A stretch of 64,000 nucleotides of DNA from positions 1-64,000 of the forward strand of contig NC_018329.1 in the NCBI RefSeq assembly GCF_000234665.1, read 5' to 3'. Every line of letters starts with the position of its first letter. The stretch's first letter is position 1. This document shows positions 31,701 to 41,778 of the stretch, piece after piece. The position numbers and the translations under genes are program-made. The notes beneath the pieces were generated by a model, which saw only the letters and a program-made list of their open reading frames with translations, was not told the origin of the DNA and did not search any database. Origin of the DNA: Leishmania mexicana MHOM/GT/2001/U1103. Taxonomy: Eukaryota; Euglenozoa; Kinetoplastea; Trypanosomatida; Trypanosomatidae.

Positions 31701-32233
31701 TCCCACACCGCCGCTCAGAGTCCCCCCTCCCCCATCCGCGCATCGCCGGGCGCGATGGCAGCCTCACACACACGCGTCACACCAAATGCGCCGACTCAGC
31801 CATCTGACACCACGGCCTCCGCCTCAAAACCCCACCCACACACACACACACGCACCAGCAGGCCGTGCGACGGCCGGGGGTGGGATGCCTTCGAGTCCCC
31901 CTGACACTCTGCCCATCATGCGGATGGTGCACGCGTGTTCACTGTCGCAGGTCGCCTGCGACGCAAGCGTCGCCCAGGGCCTCAGCACCGACATCAGCAC
32001 CCATGCATCGCCCTCAACTCACCACGTCGTGTGTGCCCGGCCCTGTCACCACCAGAGGCGGCTGCGCGTGCGGCGGGGAGAAAGGGTGGAGGGGGGCTTG
32101 CTCGGCTTCCTCACACACAGAGCTGGTGGAGGACACTTGGGCCGGGTGAACCCACGCGCTGATGTGGTGACCACTCCTCCCCACCCCCCGGCCCGCCATC
32201 ATCAAGGGGTACGGGGAGCGCGAGACAGAAAAG
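31701..32233. repeat. Dispersed repeat family B, copy 1 (SIDER-like)
   Basis: This 533-bp element is identical to 56304-56836 except for about four substitutions and no net indel, in direct orientation. Both copies start TCCCACACCGCCGCTCA and end GCGAGACAGAAAAG, then flanks differ completely. Size (about 0.5 kb), an A-rich right end and position in a 3' flank (430 bp past the RAMP4-like stop) match the SIDER retroposons of Leishmania, which are often mRNA-destabilising 3' UTR elements. I see no target-site duplication. SIDER identity is inference. If the A-rich end is the 3' end, the element is antisense to the genes. Confidence 0.9.
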
Positions 32234-32666
32234 TGTGTTGAGCGGCATGCTCAGGAGGCGCCCGGCTGCCGTCACAAGGAGCAGCAGGAAACGCAAGATG
32301 TTCTCATTTCGCAGACCTCCGCTTCCAACCTCAGCGATTGTGCCCGAGCAATGAGAAGGGGAGAAACTACGAATCCGCAACCGCGGTGTGCGCTGTGCCA
32401 CGATCTCGGTGACACACGCGTCCATGTGTCCCGAAAGACCAGGCGCGGAGCAGCAGAGCAGGGGGCGGGACGAGTAGCGAAGCGACACCAGGACGCACCA
32501 TCACGGTATAGGCAAGACCACGAAGGCGCGTCCATCGCATCCATAGCTGATTGCCGCAAAAGTGAAAACAAGCCAAGCATACCGGCACAAAACCATGTGC
32601 AGGCACAGACAATGCCGGAGACGAAGCGTAGCAGCGAGGGCGCAGGCACACGGGAGCGCCAGCAAC

Positions 32667-32882
32667 TTAGTCCGCCATTTTGGGTGATTGTGTCACAGAG
32701 AAGTATAGGTTCACAAGCGACGATCCGACAACGATCACGATCATGCTCCAGACCAGCCACTGCGGCACGACTGACTTCTTGTTCTCCCGCTCCTCGCGTC
32801 GCCTCAGCTTCTCGTCCTCGGTCAGACGCTCCTGGTTCTGGCGGCTGCGGGCGCGCATCCTAGCGACGGCGGAGGCGGGCAT
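32667..32882 (-). CDS. RAMP4/SERP1-like ER membrane protein
   Basis: A 71-aa protein: a basic and charged cytosolic part (ARMRARSRQNQERL, then EKLRRREERENKKS) followed by one C-terminal membrane segment at about 41-63 (QWLVWSMIVIVVGSSLVNLYF) and a short tail. Length, charge layout, the K-x-S-V-x-P/W-L junction and the single anchor resemble RAMP4/SERP1, a Sec61-translocon-associated protein that stabilises nascent membrane proteins. Identity is low, so this is a probable rather than certain assignment. The start is the ATG at 32882; the longer frame begins with GTG. A splice AG at 32940-32941 agrees. Confidence 0.65.
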   Translation of the reverse strand: MPASAVARMRARSRQNQERLTEDEKLRRREERENKKSVVPQWLVWSMIVIVVGSSLVNLYFSVTQSPKMAD

Positions 32883-33539
32883 AGCTTCAAAGTGGGTAGA
32901 GTGTCCGCGAGAAAGTTGAGGGTACTCGAATTCGCGCACCTACGAGGAGGAGGCACACACACCACTGACTGAGCACAAGAGGGGCAAACAAGTAACGAGT
33001 CCACGCAACCTGGGGATGTCGACAGAGAAGGACAAAGGCAAGAGCTTCACCAATGAGGCGTGTTTAATGCGTGTGCACCTGTGGCTGGGAACGCGCATGT
33101 GTGTTGGCGGCAGGGGAAGGAGCAGGTGAGTGCGAAGGGAGATGGAAGCAGGGGAGTTAAGAAACAGAGGGACCAGAAGCGGTGCACATGAGCAGCAAAC
33201 GAATGGCATACGCTGCATCCGCCATTCGAGGTGCAGGGGCCAAAGGAAACCCCGCCGTGATACGGCTGCCTGGAGCCCCCAGAAACTCTCTACCTTCCGC
33301 ACGCGCGGTGTCGTGGAACGCTGCAGCAAACAAGTGCCGCAGGCGATGGCCGCGTTCGCTGTCGTCAGCAAGCGGTCTTTCTGCCGCTCGGCATCCCTTC
33401 CCTGCCTCTCTCCGGCTTTATTCACATCTGTCCGTGTCCACGGGTTGGTGCTACTGTTATCCGATCTGAGTCGATGTGAACAGTTTCATAGCGACGGAAC
33501 ACATGCAGAAAAGTACACGCTAGCGCGTTCGGTGCCGCA
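32883..33539. other. Intergenic: RAMP4-like leader and 3' flank of the 474-aa gene
   Basis: About 660 bp with no supported gene. A splice acceptor candidate (CCTCCTCCTCGTAG on the minus strand) lies at 32940-32953. Confidence 0.55.
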
Positions 33540-34964
33540 TCACGGAGCATCCGAATCGGTCGCTGCTGTCTGTGCTACGGAGCGAAACTGGCGCAAGTCG
33601 AAGAGCGGTAGCTTTGCACGTAGCAAGCTCTCTCTCTCCTCAGCCATGCTTGGCTTCGCACGAAGCACCTTAGCAGAGTCAACGCGGAAGTACAAGTTGA
33701 ACGGCAGTGCGAACGGCATACGTTTTGCGTAGTCGAGAATCAGTCTTGTCGAACGCTCCTCCTCCTCCGCATTCCACCAGAAGCACGCGTTCGGGTGCAC
33801 GAGGCACGAAACATCGACGACTGGCTGCATGAGTCGACGATTCACCTCAGCAGAGCTGATATCGCGCTCGATACTCCGAAAGGCGCTGTGCAAGATAATC
33901 GTTGGCGCCAAAGGAAGAAGCTCTGGCACCCCACGCGTGAATCGCTGCGGCAGAGGTGTCCGAAACCACGGCCTCTCGGCCCCATTCGCGCTCATCATGC
34001 GGTGTTCTGTGATTGGCCCGTCATCTTTGGCTTGCGATGAGGACGATCGCCGCGCGTGAAACGCGCTACTGTACACCTCCGGCACATCTGGCTCCCCTAT
34101 TTCGCCTGGCACCAGCTGTAGCGGCTGCTCCCCCCGCTCCACGGCGTACAACTCCAGCACCTCGGCGATGACTTGCCGCACCACTTCCAGGTGCAGCTCC
34201 CACTCGGAGGCAGCCTCCTCGATCTGGTGCACGGCGCGCGGGTCGTCGGGGTGGACGCGGAACTCGAATCCAATCGGTGTCACCACAAAGGTGCTGTGCT
34301 CCGGTGCATTCCAGATGCGCGGGTTCAGCTGAGCCGAGTTACGGCCCACTATGGAGAAGTCCGGTTCATGACGGACCTCCACGTCGATGCCATCGCGGCG
34401 CGCCACACGAACAGCAGAGCGGTGCGCCAACTGCAGTACTGCCGGGTTCGCCTGCTCCTTGCCTTCAAAGTACACGTCGTTTGTGTGCCCGTCCTGCCCA
34501 CAGCGCCACCCGTGCTCCGCCAGGCCGGGGTTCATGCACAACTTCGTCGAGTGTCGCGTTGTATCTCGGCAGAGCACACCGCACACCTTTGCATCCAATG
34601 CGATGAGCACCACCGCGCGCTCCGCGTGGTTGAGCCGTAAGGAACCACTAAGAAGCTCTACGAGCTCGTCTCGCTGGAGAAACTTGAGTTCGTGCCAGTC
34701 AATGCCGAGCTCCTTGAACTTCTCCAAATGCTGTGTTAAATCGGACGCCATCTTGTACTGGCGGCGCCCGACGTAGCCGCTAAGCTTCTGCAACAAGAGG
34801 TCCAATGAGGTGAAGCGGTTCTTGTCCGTCACAGTGTTGAACGAGGAGCTCAGAGTCATTTGCCGAGGCAGCGCGTACCGCGGATGATACGCCTTCGAGG
34901 ACGCCAAAGCGGCATCGCCCACCGGGACCGGCGAGATCTTCGCCGCATAAAAAGTGCGCCGCAT
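33540..34964 (-). CDS. Hypothetical 474-aa protein, probably mitochondrial
   Basis: An unrecognised protein with a basic, hydroxylated N-terminus (MRRTFYAAKISPVPVG) compatible with mitochondrial import. A helical segment follows (about 50-120: LDLLLQKLSGYVGRRQYKMASDLTQHLEKF, LNHAERAVVLIALD). The middle has a Cys/His-containing stretch (CGVLCRDTTRHSTKLCMNPGL... WRCGQDGH, about 129-160) that could bind metal, although the spacing fits no standard finger I know. The C-terminal third is mixed alpha/beta with no motif. It is likely trypanosomatid-specific. The start at 34964 is supported by a splice acceptor only about 25 nt upstream (34989-34990). Confidence 0.75.
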   Translation of the reverse strand: MRRTFYAAKISPVPVGDAALASSKAYHPRYALPRQMTLSSSFNTVTDKNRFTSLDLLLQKLSGYVGRRQYKMASDLTQHLEKFKELGIDWHELKFLQRDELVELLSGSLRLNHAERAVVLIALDAKVCGVLCRDTTRHSTKLCMNPGLAEHGWRCGQDGHTNDVYFEGKEQANPAVLQLAHRSAVRVARRDGIDVEVRHEPDFSIVGRNSAQLNPRIWNAPEHSTFVVTPIGFEFRVHPDDPRAVHQIEEAASEWELHLEVVRQVIAEVLELYAVERGEQPLQLVPGEIGEPDVPEVYSSAFHARRSSSSQAKDDGPITEHRMMSANGAERPWFRTPLPQRFTRGVPELLPLAPTIILHSAFRSIERDISSAEVNRRLMQPVVDVSCLVHPNACFWWNAEEEERSTRLILDYAKRMPFALPFNLYFRVDSAKVLRAKPSMAEERESLLRAKLPLFDLRQFRSVAQTAATDSDAP

Positions 34965-34988
34965 GCCTCTTCCGATAGAACCAGTGTT

Positions 34989-35012
34989 CTTTGACGGAGG
35001 AGAAAGCAGGTG
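34989..35012 (-). promoter_or_regulatory. Trans-splice acceptor for the 474-aa gene
   Basis: The minus strand reads CCTGCTTTCTCCTCC then GTCAAAG, with AG complementary to 34989-34990, about 25 nt before the ATG. Confidence 0.6.
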
Positions 35013-35819
35013 GATAGATCGGGTAGCGACTGAACCTCTCCGCGACTACGCTCGGGGAGTTTTCGCCCCTTCTATTCCGCACCCTGTCACCTTCGGCAGA
35101 GTGTGCATATACGCACGCGACGAGGAGTAACCGGACGCGGTGAAGAGCGCTAGTAGATCACGCTCTGTCAGGTGCGCACAGACGCACTCGGGAGGAGTGG
35201 CGCATGAGTAAGAAAGGGAAAGCACAGGTGTTTGCATATGCGTGTCAGCGCAAGTTCGTGACACCAGACAAGCAACCAAAGAGTGACGGAGGGATAAAAA
35301 CAAGTAAGGAGAGCAAAGACATTGGCCCTGAAATTCCAGAGAGCCGACGGCGGGGGCGGGACAGTGGATCATGTGCTGAGAGGACGATACAACACAGTGG
35401 AACCGTTTGCTGAAGCATTTGCCTGCGGCGTACGCGGCGGCAAGTTTCATGTATTCACGAAGACTGGTGGTTCTCGTTGGGACGCTTTGTGCAGCCGCAC
35501 AAGAACACATGCATGCAGAGATATATCACGCCAGTCCACGGCACTCAAACAGCAAAAAAAACACAGAGGAAAGGTTGAAGCAATCACACACATCGGTCAC
35601 CAAGAGCGGTACCGAGCTCCAACAGAGGCCAGTACTGCCAGCAACATGCATCCGTGCCGCCGTACCCCACGGTATCAATGCCTTGATCTTCCAGAAAGAG
35701 AGCTAAGAACAACAGCACGATGGGACGCCTTTTTTCTTTGTCTGCCTTATCGTCTCGGTCCCGCAGAAACATCAAGTCCAGACAGACACGCATACACATC
35801 CGCGCCACCCCACCCATGA

Positions 35820-36503
35820 CTGCCGCGCTACGGCTACACCCTCGGCGTCTAGCACGAGCCATCCCACCGCCGAATCGGGGCCACGTGCTTTACGCGCTAC
35901 TGTCTTCCCTCCACACGCCTTCGTCCGGGGTACCGGCAGCGCGGTCGGCGCCAGGCGGACACGGGGTGGTCTGCAGGCCGTGACCTGAGCGCACCCCGTT
36001 TACGGTCCTGCTCCAGAGCCAAGGCGGTGGCCTCCGTCGTCGGCGTGTAGTACGGGGATGGCCTAGGCGCATCCCGGATTAGCCCGTGGAGGAGGTTGGC
36101 CAGCTTCCGCCCAGCACCCTGTGGAGACCCTGCACCCGGCCTCCATGCCATCTTCCGCGCTGAGTCGATGCAACACGCGGCACCGCATCAGCTTGCGTGG
36201 AGCCGCCTCACATCGCAGTCAGGGGGTGCCGATGGGGCCATTCGCGGTGTTCTCGGCATGCTTCCAGCACGTTCCGCACCCACACACACACACAGGCACG
36301 GTGGGTCTCTTCGGTACACCCTTCTCCGCGCCCCTTGCCGGCCATCGCTCGTGCCCTGCCGGCCACTGGGATGTCGCGCTGGCACAGAGCACACCCCACC
36401 AGCGGTGCTTCACAGCGCGTCAAGAACCGTGCTCGCACTTTCCGATCCCGCCGCCTGTGTCCAGCGCAACCTTGTTGCCGGTGAGAGGTGGGGAGGGAGG
36501 GGG
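35820..36503. repeat. Dispersed repeat family A, copy 2
   Basis: The near-identical partner of 7233-7914, 684 bp, lying about 1.2 kb downstream of the ETF-beta stop. It differs by one extra CA unit in the short CA microsatellite and about three substitutions. Identity stops sharply at a G-run; beyond it this copy continues with sequence absent from copy 1. Confidence 0.9.
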
Positions 36504-37454
36504 TGGCATTGCCAAGATGGCTTGCCCGCATGTGCCGGCGACAGATGGAGCGGGCACAATGAGTCTGTGTGGCAGGATTGGGCACCCCACGCTCTCCCGT
36601 GTGCACGCGCCTCTCACACAGGAGACCGTGTGTCAAGCGGAAGGCGCCCCGTGAATAGGACATGTGCCTGCGTGTATGTGTCAAATCGCTGGCACAATTT
36701 CTAGTGCGCTGGTACACGCGGGATCACGGCTGCAGGTCTCGCTGGCGCAGCGCCAGCCCACACCTCCCCGCGGAGATGAAGAGTACACACCCGTGCTGGA
36801 CATGGTGGGGGGAGGAGGTACAGAAAAAACGTACGGCGCGTTGCCCAAGGCGGGGCGGCAAGGACGAAGAGATGAAAGTGAGCAGAACGAGAACCACAGG
36901 GAGCCGCGGACAGAAAACACGCAGGACAACGTCACTGAGTGCGCAACGGAAACACGCGCGCACATACAAGAGAACAATATCGGAAGTAGAGGCGGAAAGC
37001 AGAGGAGAGCGGGAGAGGTCAGAGATCCGGAGGAGGCACCTGTTCATGCACTCATGCGTACCACCACCACCCCTCCGAGAGCACGCAAACATCGATTCTT
37101 TGCCTCTCCTCCCCACCCTCCAGGTTACCTTCGCTACGCATCTTACAACCACCGCTTTTCTACACACACGCCTCGGGCGACTCGGTCGCCAAAAGTCAGA
37201 GAGCACATGTGGTGATAGAAGTGAGGTGCCCTCATGTTCTGTAGCCGATCAGAAGAACGACGAGGGGCGTATACATGCGCAGAATCGTGAGAAGGACATT
37301 TTCGGAACATGGTAAGAGAGGGAGAGGAAGAAGAAAAGAGCAGAGAAGCTCCAGCAACAAAGGGAAGAAAGTGGGTCGAGGATGCCGCAGAGCTGAATCC
37401 GAGTCTTGTCCAACGGTGCCTCTTCTTGCACCCCTTGTTGGTTTAGAGGAACGG

Positions 37455-37498
37455 TTGTGTGTCTGTGTCTGTGTCTGTGTGGGTGTGGGTGTGGGTGG
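37455..37498. repeat. G/T hexamer microsatellite
   Basis: Tandem GTGTCT units (three) pass into GTGTGG/GTGGGT units (about three) on the plus strand, a 6-bp-periodic tract of about 44 bp. It is a simple repeat in the 3' flank of ETF-beta. Confidence 0.8.
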
Positions 37499-37748
37499 AG
37501 TCCTATGCGCGGTGGCCCTCCCCTCTGCCAGCTGTCAAGTGCTTGCTTGTCACCACCTCAAATCACTAAACCGAAGACGATAAAACGTTTGGCGTGCTGC
37601 ATACGTGCATCCCCGTCACTAGGCGTGTGAGAGAGGCGCTGTACCACCACTCCCATCGGGGCTTCTCCTTCTTCCGTGCGCATAGTGGATCCGGCTGCAT
37701 GAGGTGATTTCCCCGCCAAACTTCACAGGTGACGTGCCTTAGATGAAA

Positions 37749-38525
37749 CTAGAGTACCTTCGCCGCGTGCAGCTTGTCGTAGAACTCGTCCACCGTCTTC
37801 ACCTTAACACCGGCCTTGCGGGTGGCGGGTTCAGTCACGGTCTCTGTTGAGAGGTGGGGTGTGAGGTCCACGCCAAGTGCCTTCACGTCCTTCGTGTCGA
37901 TCGGCTTCTTTCGCGCCTTCATGATGTTTGGCAGCTTCGGGAACCGGGGTGTATTGAGGCGCAGATCTGCCGCCAAAACGCACGGCATCGAGAGCTCCAC
38001 GACCTGCCGGCCGGCGTCCACCTCACGCGTCACAGTAACCTTCTTGTCCTTCACCTCCACCTTGGAGGCAAAGGTGCCCTGCGGGGCGTCTAACAGCCCG
38101 GCGAGCAGCTGGGGGGTGCACCCAAAGTCACCGTCAACGGCCTGCTTACCCAGCAGCCAAATATCCGGCATAATCTCTTCGTGCAGCTTTTGAAGTATCC
38201 GAGCCACCGCCAGTGGTTCCACGGAGTCCACTGCAGCGTCCGGGATGACAACGTGCACGGCCTTATCACACCCAAGGGCCATGGCCGTGCGCAGCACCTC
38301 CTCCGCCTTCTTTCCACCAATTGTGACTGCCACCACCTCATCTGCAATTTTCTTCTCCTTAAGCTGAATCGCCTCCTCAATCGCGATTTCGTCGAACGGG
38401 TTCACGCTCATTTTCGAGTTGGCCGTCTGCACCTTGTTGTCCTTGACGCGCACCTTGACCGTGTAGTCCACGACGCGCTTTACGCACACCGCAACCTTGA
38501 GGTAATTCGGGATCGTGCGAAACAT
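37749..38525 (-). CDS. ETFB: Electron transfer flavoprotein beta subunit
   Basis: A 258-aa mitochondrial matrix protein. With ETF-alpha it accepts electrons from acyl-CoA and other dehydrogenases and passes them to ETF:ubiquinone oxidoreductase. Alignment to human ETFB is end to end: VAVCVKRVVDYTVKVRVK (11-28), NPFDEIAIEEAIQLKEK (42-58), LLGKQAVDGD (124-133), PQGTFASKV (148-156) and the ETF-beta signature ADLRLNTPRFPKLPNIMKA (186-204), with a C-terminal KAGVKVKTVDE. The N-terminus is only about 9 residues before the core, so import may use an uncleaved signal. The upstream part of the open frame starts at a GTG (38588), so the ATG at 38525 is the true start. Confidence 0.96.
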   Translation of the reverse strand: MFRTIPNYLKVAVCVKRVVDYTVKVRVKDNKVQTANSKMSVNPFDEIAIEEAIQLKEKKIADEVVAVTIGGKKAEEVLRTAMALGCDKAVHVVIPDAAVDSVEPLAVARILQKLHEEIMPDIWLLGKQAVDGDFGCTPQLLAGLLDAPQGTFASKVEVKDKKVTVTREVDAGRQVVELSMPCVLAADLRLNTPRFPKLPNIMKARKKPIDTKDVKALGVDLTPHLSTETVTEPATRKAGVKVKTVDEFYDKLHAAKVL

Positions 38526-39873
38526 TGTGCGGATGGTGGTGGGAGAAACAGGAAAGCTTCTACGAATGCTTGGCGATCGAAGTCGCACGTGGGCAAGCTT
38601 TTAGAGACACAGTGGGGGAGCGAGTTCCTTGAGGAACGGGTTAGCGTAGGGGTACGTGGAGAGTACGTCGTTGTGGTGCGTCGAACGAGTAAGACAAGCC
38701 AAAGAAGGAAGGGGAGGGGGTCAGGTGTATTTCAGGTAGCGCTTTCATGCTGTCATCGACGAGTGTGGAGAGCAACAAGTGAGGCTCGAAAAAGAGGATG
38801 CGGATGTGTGTGGGCGCCAGTGCACATGTGTAATGTCGGGCGGGTCCAAGAGGAAAAAAGAAGAAGAGAAAGAGGTGCCATGGTCATCGGTATAGCTACC
38901 CTGGTGGAAGAAGGGCATCAGGAGCACCGGAACAGCATAACGCAGGGTGCGAGGAAACAATGGGTCGTGATGACACACCTGCGCACACGATCGTACGCAC
39001 AGGACACGTTCGGTGCAGCAGACGTGGAAGCCACATCTTCGCGAAGGCGATCCAACACACGCACACTCGACCTCGTCAGACCACAGCACCTGCCCTTCTA
39101 TCCTCCCGCATGTCGCACCGCGATCTCGCACCCCACCACCACCAGGCAAACATACGCATACAAAAGCGAAAGGTTTTGCATGCTTTACCTTTGTTCTGGT
39201 GGAAGAGAGGAAGCGCGTGACTGCGTACATCTTCATAGAAGTGTGGCTGGATGTAAGTGAGCGAGATGCATCGTTCAAAGACAGGGCTTGATGGAGGTGT
39301 TACCCTCTCTCCGTCTCTCCGCGCGTGAGCGCACAGCGACACACGCCAATGATAAATCAACGAGTAGCGAGAGAGTGAGAGGCGCCTCGTACCAGTGCAC
39401 CATTGCATACAAACAAAGGAGAACAACAAAAGGGCACATGCCACGGAATGTGAGCGAGATAAGTAAAAGACTGTGATCACAACACACACACACACACACA
39501 AATCAAAACGCTGACGGCAACACGCCAGCACAAAACCTCCCACGGCAAACAAAACGCCAATCTTTTTGTTTTCCTTTGGTTAGTTACCGTTCCCTTATTC
39601 GCATCCGCATCGCAAGCATGGCGCCTGATGGGGGGAATCACCATTCGATGCCCCTGCGCAGCGGAGCGGGGTTACGAGTGTTTGGCGTACGCTCAAAAAA
39701 AAAAGAACGGTGCAGAGAAGGCGCCGTGCGCAAGAGGTAAGGTTACCTGTCGCCATCGTGCTATGCCTTCCGTTCTCCGACTTTTCGAGCTTTTACCCGA
39801 CCACTTTCTTCACACTCCACAGAGGTACGCACTCAGCACTCGTCAGTGCACGTGTGCGTGCACTCGTGCACCT
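38526..39873. other. Intergenic: ETF-beta leader and TypA 3' flank
   Basis: About 1.35 kb. A pyrimidine tract for ETF-beta (minus strand of about 38700-38725) precedes a candidate acceptor at 38628-38629. A CA microsatellite lies at about 39481-39500. No gene is supported. Confidence 0.6.
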
Positions 39874-41778
39874 TCATTTCCTCTTCAAGGAGCGCATGCT
39901 GGTCTTGCCGTTAAATCCCGGCTTGCGCATGCGTATCGACTTAGGCGTCACGGTTACGAGCTCATCATCTGTGACCCACGCGACGCAATCCTCGAAGTTG
40001 TAGCGTACCGCGCTGTAGGCGCCCCTTTTGCTATTCGCCTTGTCGTTGGCGTTGGCCCGCATCCCGCCAAGCTGCTCGTTGCGCTTGCACACATTCACGC
40101 CCAGGTTCTGCAGCGCCGTCTTCTGGTTCTCGCCGACGATCTGGCCGTAATGCACCTGATCCCCAGGGAGGACAAAGAAGCGCCCCTGCGTGCTGAAGCC
40201 GGAGAGCGACCACTCCGTCACCTCACCGTTGTCCACGGATATAAGAGCACCCGTGTCCCGCTCTGTTTCGATGGCAGCCATGGGACGGTAGGAGTCGAAG
40301 TGGTGGTTCATTACACCGTCACCACCAGTGAGGGTGTGAAACTTCAGCGGCACATTCGACATGAGGCGCACCGGCATCACGCACTCCATGAGGACGCGCC
40401 CGTTCGATAGCGGCTCGATCTCGCCGATTTCGCCCATCTTGGAGCTCAAAAAGGAAACGATGGCAGACACTAGGTTGTCTTTGAACTCCAGCAGCAGCCG
40501 CTCGAACGGCTCGCACTCCACGCCGTCGATCACGCGCGTGAGCACCCGGGGGGCCTGAATCTCGAACTCATACCCCTCGCGCCGCATATCCTCGATGATG
40601 ACGGACAGATGCAGCGGGCCGCGACCGTACATGGTGATCTGCTTTGCGTTGAGGCTCTTGAGCTGCAGAGCCGTGTTCACCATTGCCTCCCGGTCCAGCC
40701 GGCGCTGGATGGCGGTGATATTTCCCATAGACTCCGCTGCCTCTTTGCCTTTCCAGCTAGCCTCGCTCTCTTGTAGGACAAGGCTGTAAGTTGGGTCGTC
40801 AGGCTTCTTGTACGGGAACAATTTCACCGCGCCTTGCTTGCCGATCGTGCCACCAATCTTTAGCGGCACCTTCATTCCGATCGGCTCCTGTAGCTCGAGG
40901 ATGCAGATGTCACCGTAGCTGGCGCTCGTCACCGGCATCTTCTGCACACCGCAGTAGAGGTGAATCGACTTGACCAAGGCGTCCGTTTGCTTTTCCTCGA
41001 GCGCCACCGTGACGATGTCGCCGGTCTGCACGGTGCCGTTGTAGATGCGGCCGATCGCCAGCTTCGTCTTGTTTTTCTCGTCTTCGTCGACTTGGGCGAC
41101 CAGCATCTGCAGGGCTTGATCGTCGTCCGTCTTGGGTGCGGGCACCGTGCTGAAAATGGTGTCGAAGAGCGGCGTCAGCGTGCCCTCCTTCTTGGGCTCC
41201 TCGTTCATGTACCCGCTGCGCCCAGAGCCGTACAAGAACTTCATTTCAAGCTGGTTCTCATCTTCTGCTGCCTCCAGGAACAAGTCCTCGACGGCCTGTT
41301 CCGTCTTGGCGATGTTGAGGTCGTCCTTGTCGATCTTGTTGAGGCACACAATGGGTCTCAGGTGGAGGGAGAGGGCCTTGCGCAGAACGTACCGCGTGCC
41401 AGGACGGACGCCCTCCTTTGCATCCACCAAGAGGATAATCCCCTCGACCATCTGCAGCGCACGCTCCACCTCGCCAGAGAAATCCAGGTGACCAGGTGTG
41501 TCCACAATGTTGATGCGACGCTTTCCGTCGTCCAGGAGGATGGCCGTGTTCTTCGCCAGGATAGTGATGCCGCGCTCCCTCTCCTGATCCTTGCTGTCCA
41601 TCACTCGATTGTGCGCGTTCGCCACGGTGCCGGACTGACTCAGCATGCTGTCCACCAGGGTGGTCTTACCGTGATCCACGTGGGCGATAACCGCGATGTT
41701 GCGCACGTCATCCCGCGTGTGCATCCAGCGCGCCAGCCCCGCCGAGACGCACACAGACGACGTGAAAAATCGGCGCAT
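39874..41778 (-). CDS. typA: TypA/BipA-family translational GTPase, mitochondrial
   Basis: A 634-aa GTPase of the TypA/BipA family, related to EF-G/LepA, which acts on the ribosome. The N-terminus (MRRFFTSSVCVSAGLARWMH) looks like a mitochondrial targeting peptide. G motifs: G1 AHVDHGKT (32-39), G2 with RERGITI (67-73), G3 DTPGHLDF (93-100), G4 NKID (147-150). Further family signatures follow domain by domain: VGRIYNGTV-like AIGRIYNGTVQTGD (domain II), RGPLHLSVIIEDMRREGYE (domain III), GALISVDNGEVTEWSL and GDQVHYGQIVGEN (the C-terminal BipA domain), and NLGVNVCKRNEQLGGMRAN. Length fits the family plus targeting peptide. A splice acceptor candidate is at 41798-41799. Confidence 0.96.
   Translation of the reverse strand: MRRFFTSSVCVSAGLARWMHTRDDVRNIAVIAHVDHGKTTLVDSMLSQSGTVANAHNRVMDSKDQERERGITILAKNTAILLDDGKRRINIVDTPGHLDFSGEVERALQMVEGIILLVDAKEGVRPGTRYVLRKALSLHLRPIVCLNKIDKDDLNIAKTEQAVEDLFLEAAEDENQLEMKFLYGSGRSGYMNEEPKKEGTLTPLFDTIFSTVPAPKTDDDQALQMLVAQVDEDEKNKTKLAIGRIYNGTVQTGDIVTVALEEKQTDALVKSIHLYCGVQKMPVTSASYGDICILELQEPIGMKVPLKIGGTIGKQGAVKLFPYKKPDDPTYSLVLQESEASWKGKEAAESMGNITAIQRRLDREAMVNTALQLKSLNAKQITMYGRGPLHLSVIIEDMRREGYEFEIQAPRVLTRVIDGVECEPFERLLLEFKDNLVSAIVSFLSSKMGEIGEIEPLSNGRVLMECVMPVRLMSNVPLKFHTLTGGDGVMNHHFDSYRPMAAIETERDTGALISVDNGEVTEWSLSGFSTQGRFFVLPGDQVHYGQIVGENQKTALQNLGVNVCKRNEQLGGMRANANDKANSKRGAYSAVRYNFEDCVAWVTDDELVTVTPKSIRMRKPGFNGKTSMRSLKRK

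Larger units (their letters stand above)
30819..32666. other. Intergenic: 56-aa gene leader and RAMP4-like 3' flank with repeat family B
   Basis: About 1.85 kb without a supported gene. It includes the splice signal at 30827-30880 and the family B repeat at 31701-32233. The minus-strand open frame across 31248-31706 has a hydrophobic patch but no other gene-like support. Confidence 0.55.
34965..37748. other. Longest internal gene-free stretch, carrying repeat family A
   Basis: About 2.8 kb between the 474-aa gene and ETF-beta. It contains the splice signal at 34989-35012, repeat A copy 2 (35820-36503), and the G-rich hexamer repeat at 37455-37498. The open frames seen at 36662-37315 on both strands have low-complexity Arg/Ser composition and no family resemblance; I do not call them genes. 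Confidence 0.6.

Noticed and set aside
31248..31706. 152-codon minus-strand frame with a hydrophobic stretch
   Set aside because: It runs into the repeat B boundary, has no recognisable family and no good acceptor; probably 3' UTR.
36096..36704. Plus-strand frames conserved between the two repeat A copies (also at 7509-8127)
   Set aside because: The frames are shared only because the DNA copies are nearly identical; composition is low-complexity and no retroelement motif such as reverse transcriptase is visible.
36662..37315. Long overlapping frames on both strands downstream of ETF-beta
   Set aside because: Arg/Ser/Thr-rich low-complexity translation, no homology, and no consistent splice signals.
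38526..38588. Upstream extension of ETF-beta by 21 codons as a mitochondrial presequence
   Set aside because: The extension begins with GTG, not ATG, and trypanosomatids do not normally start there.
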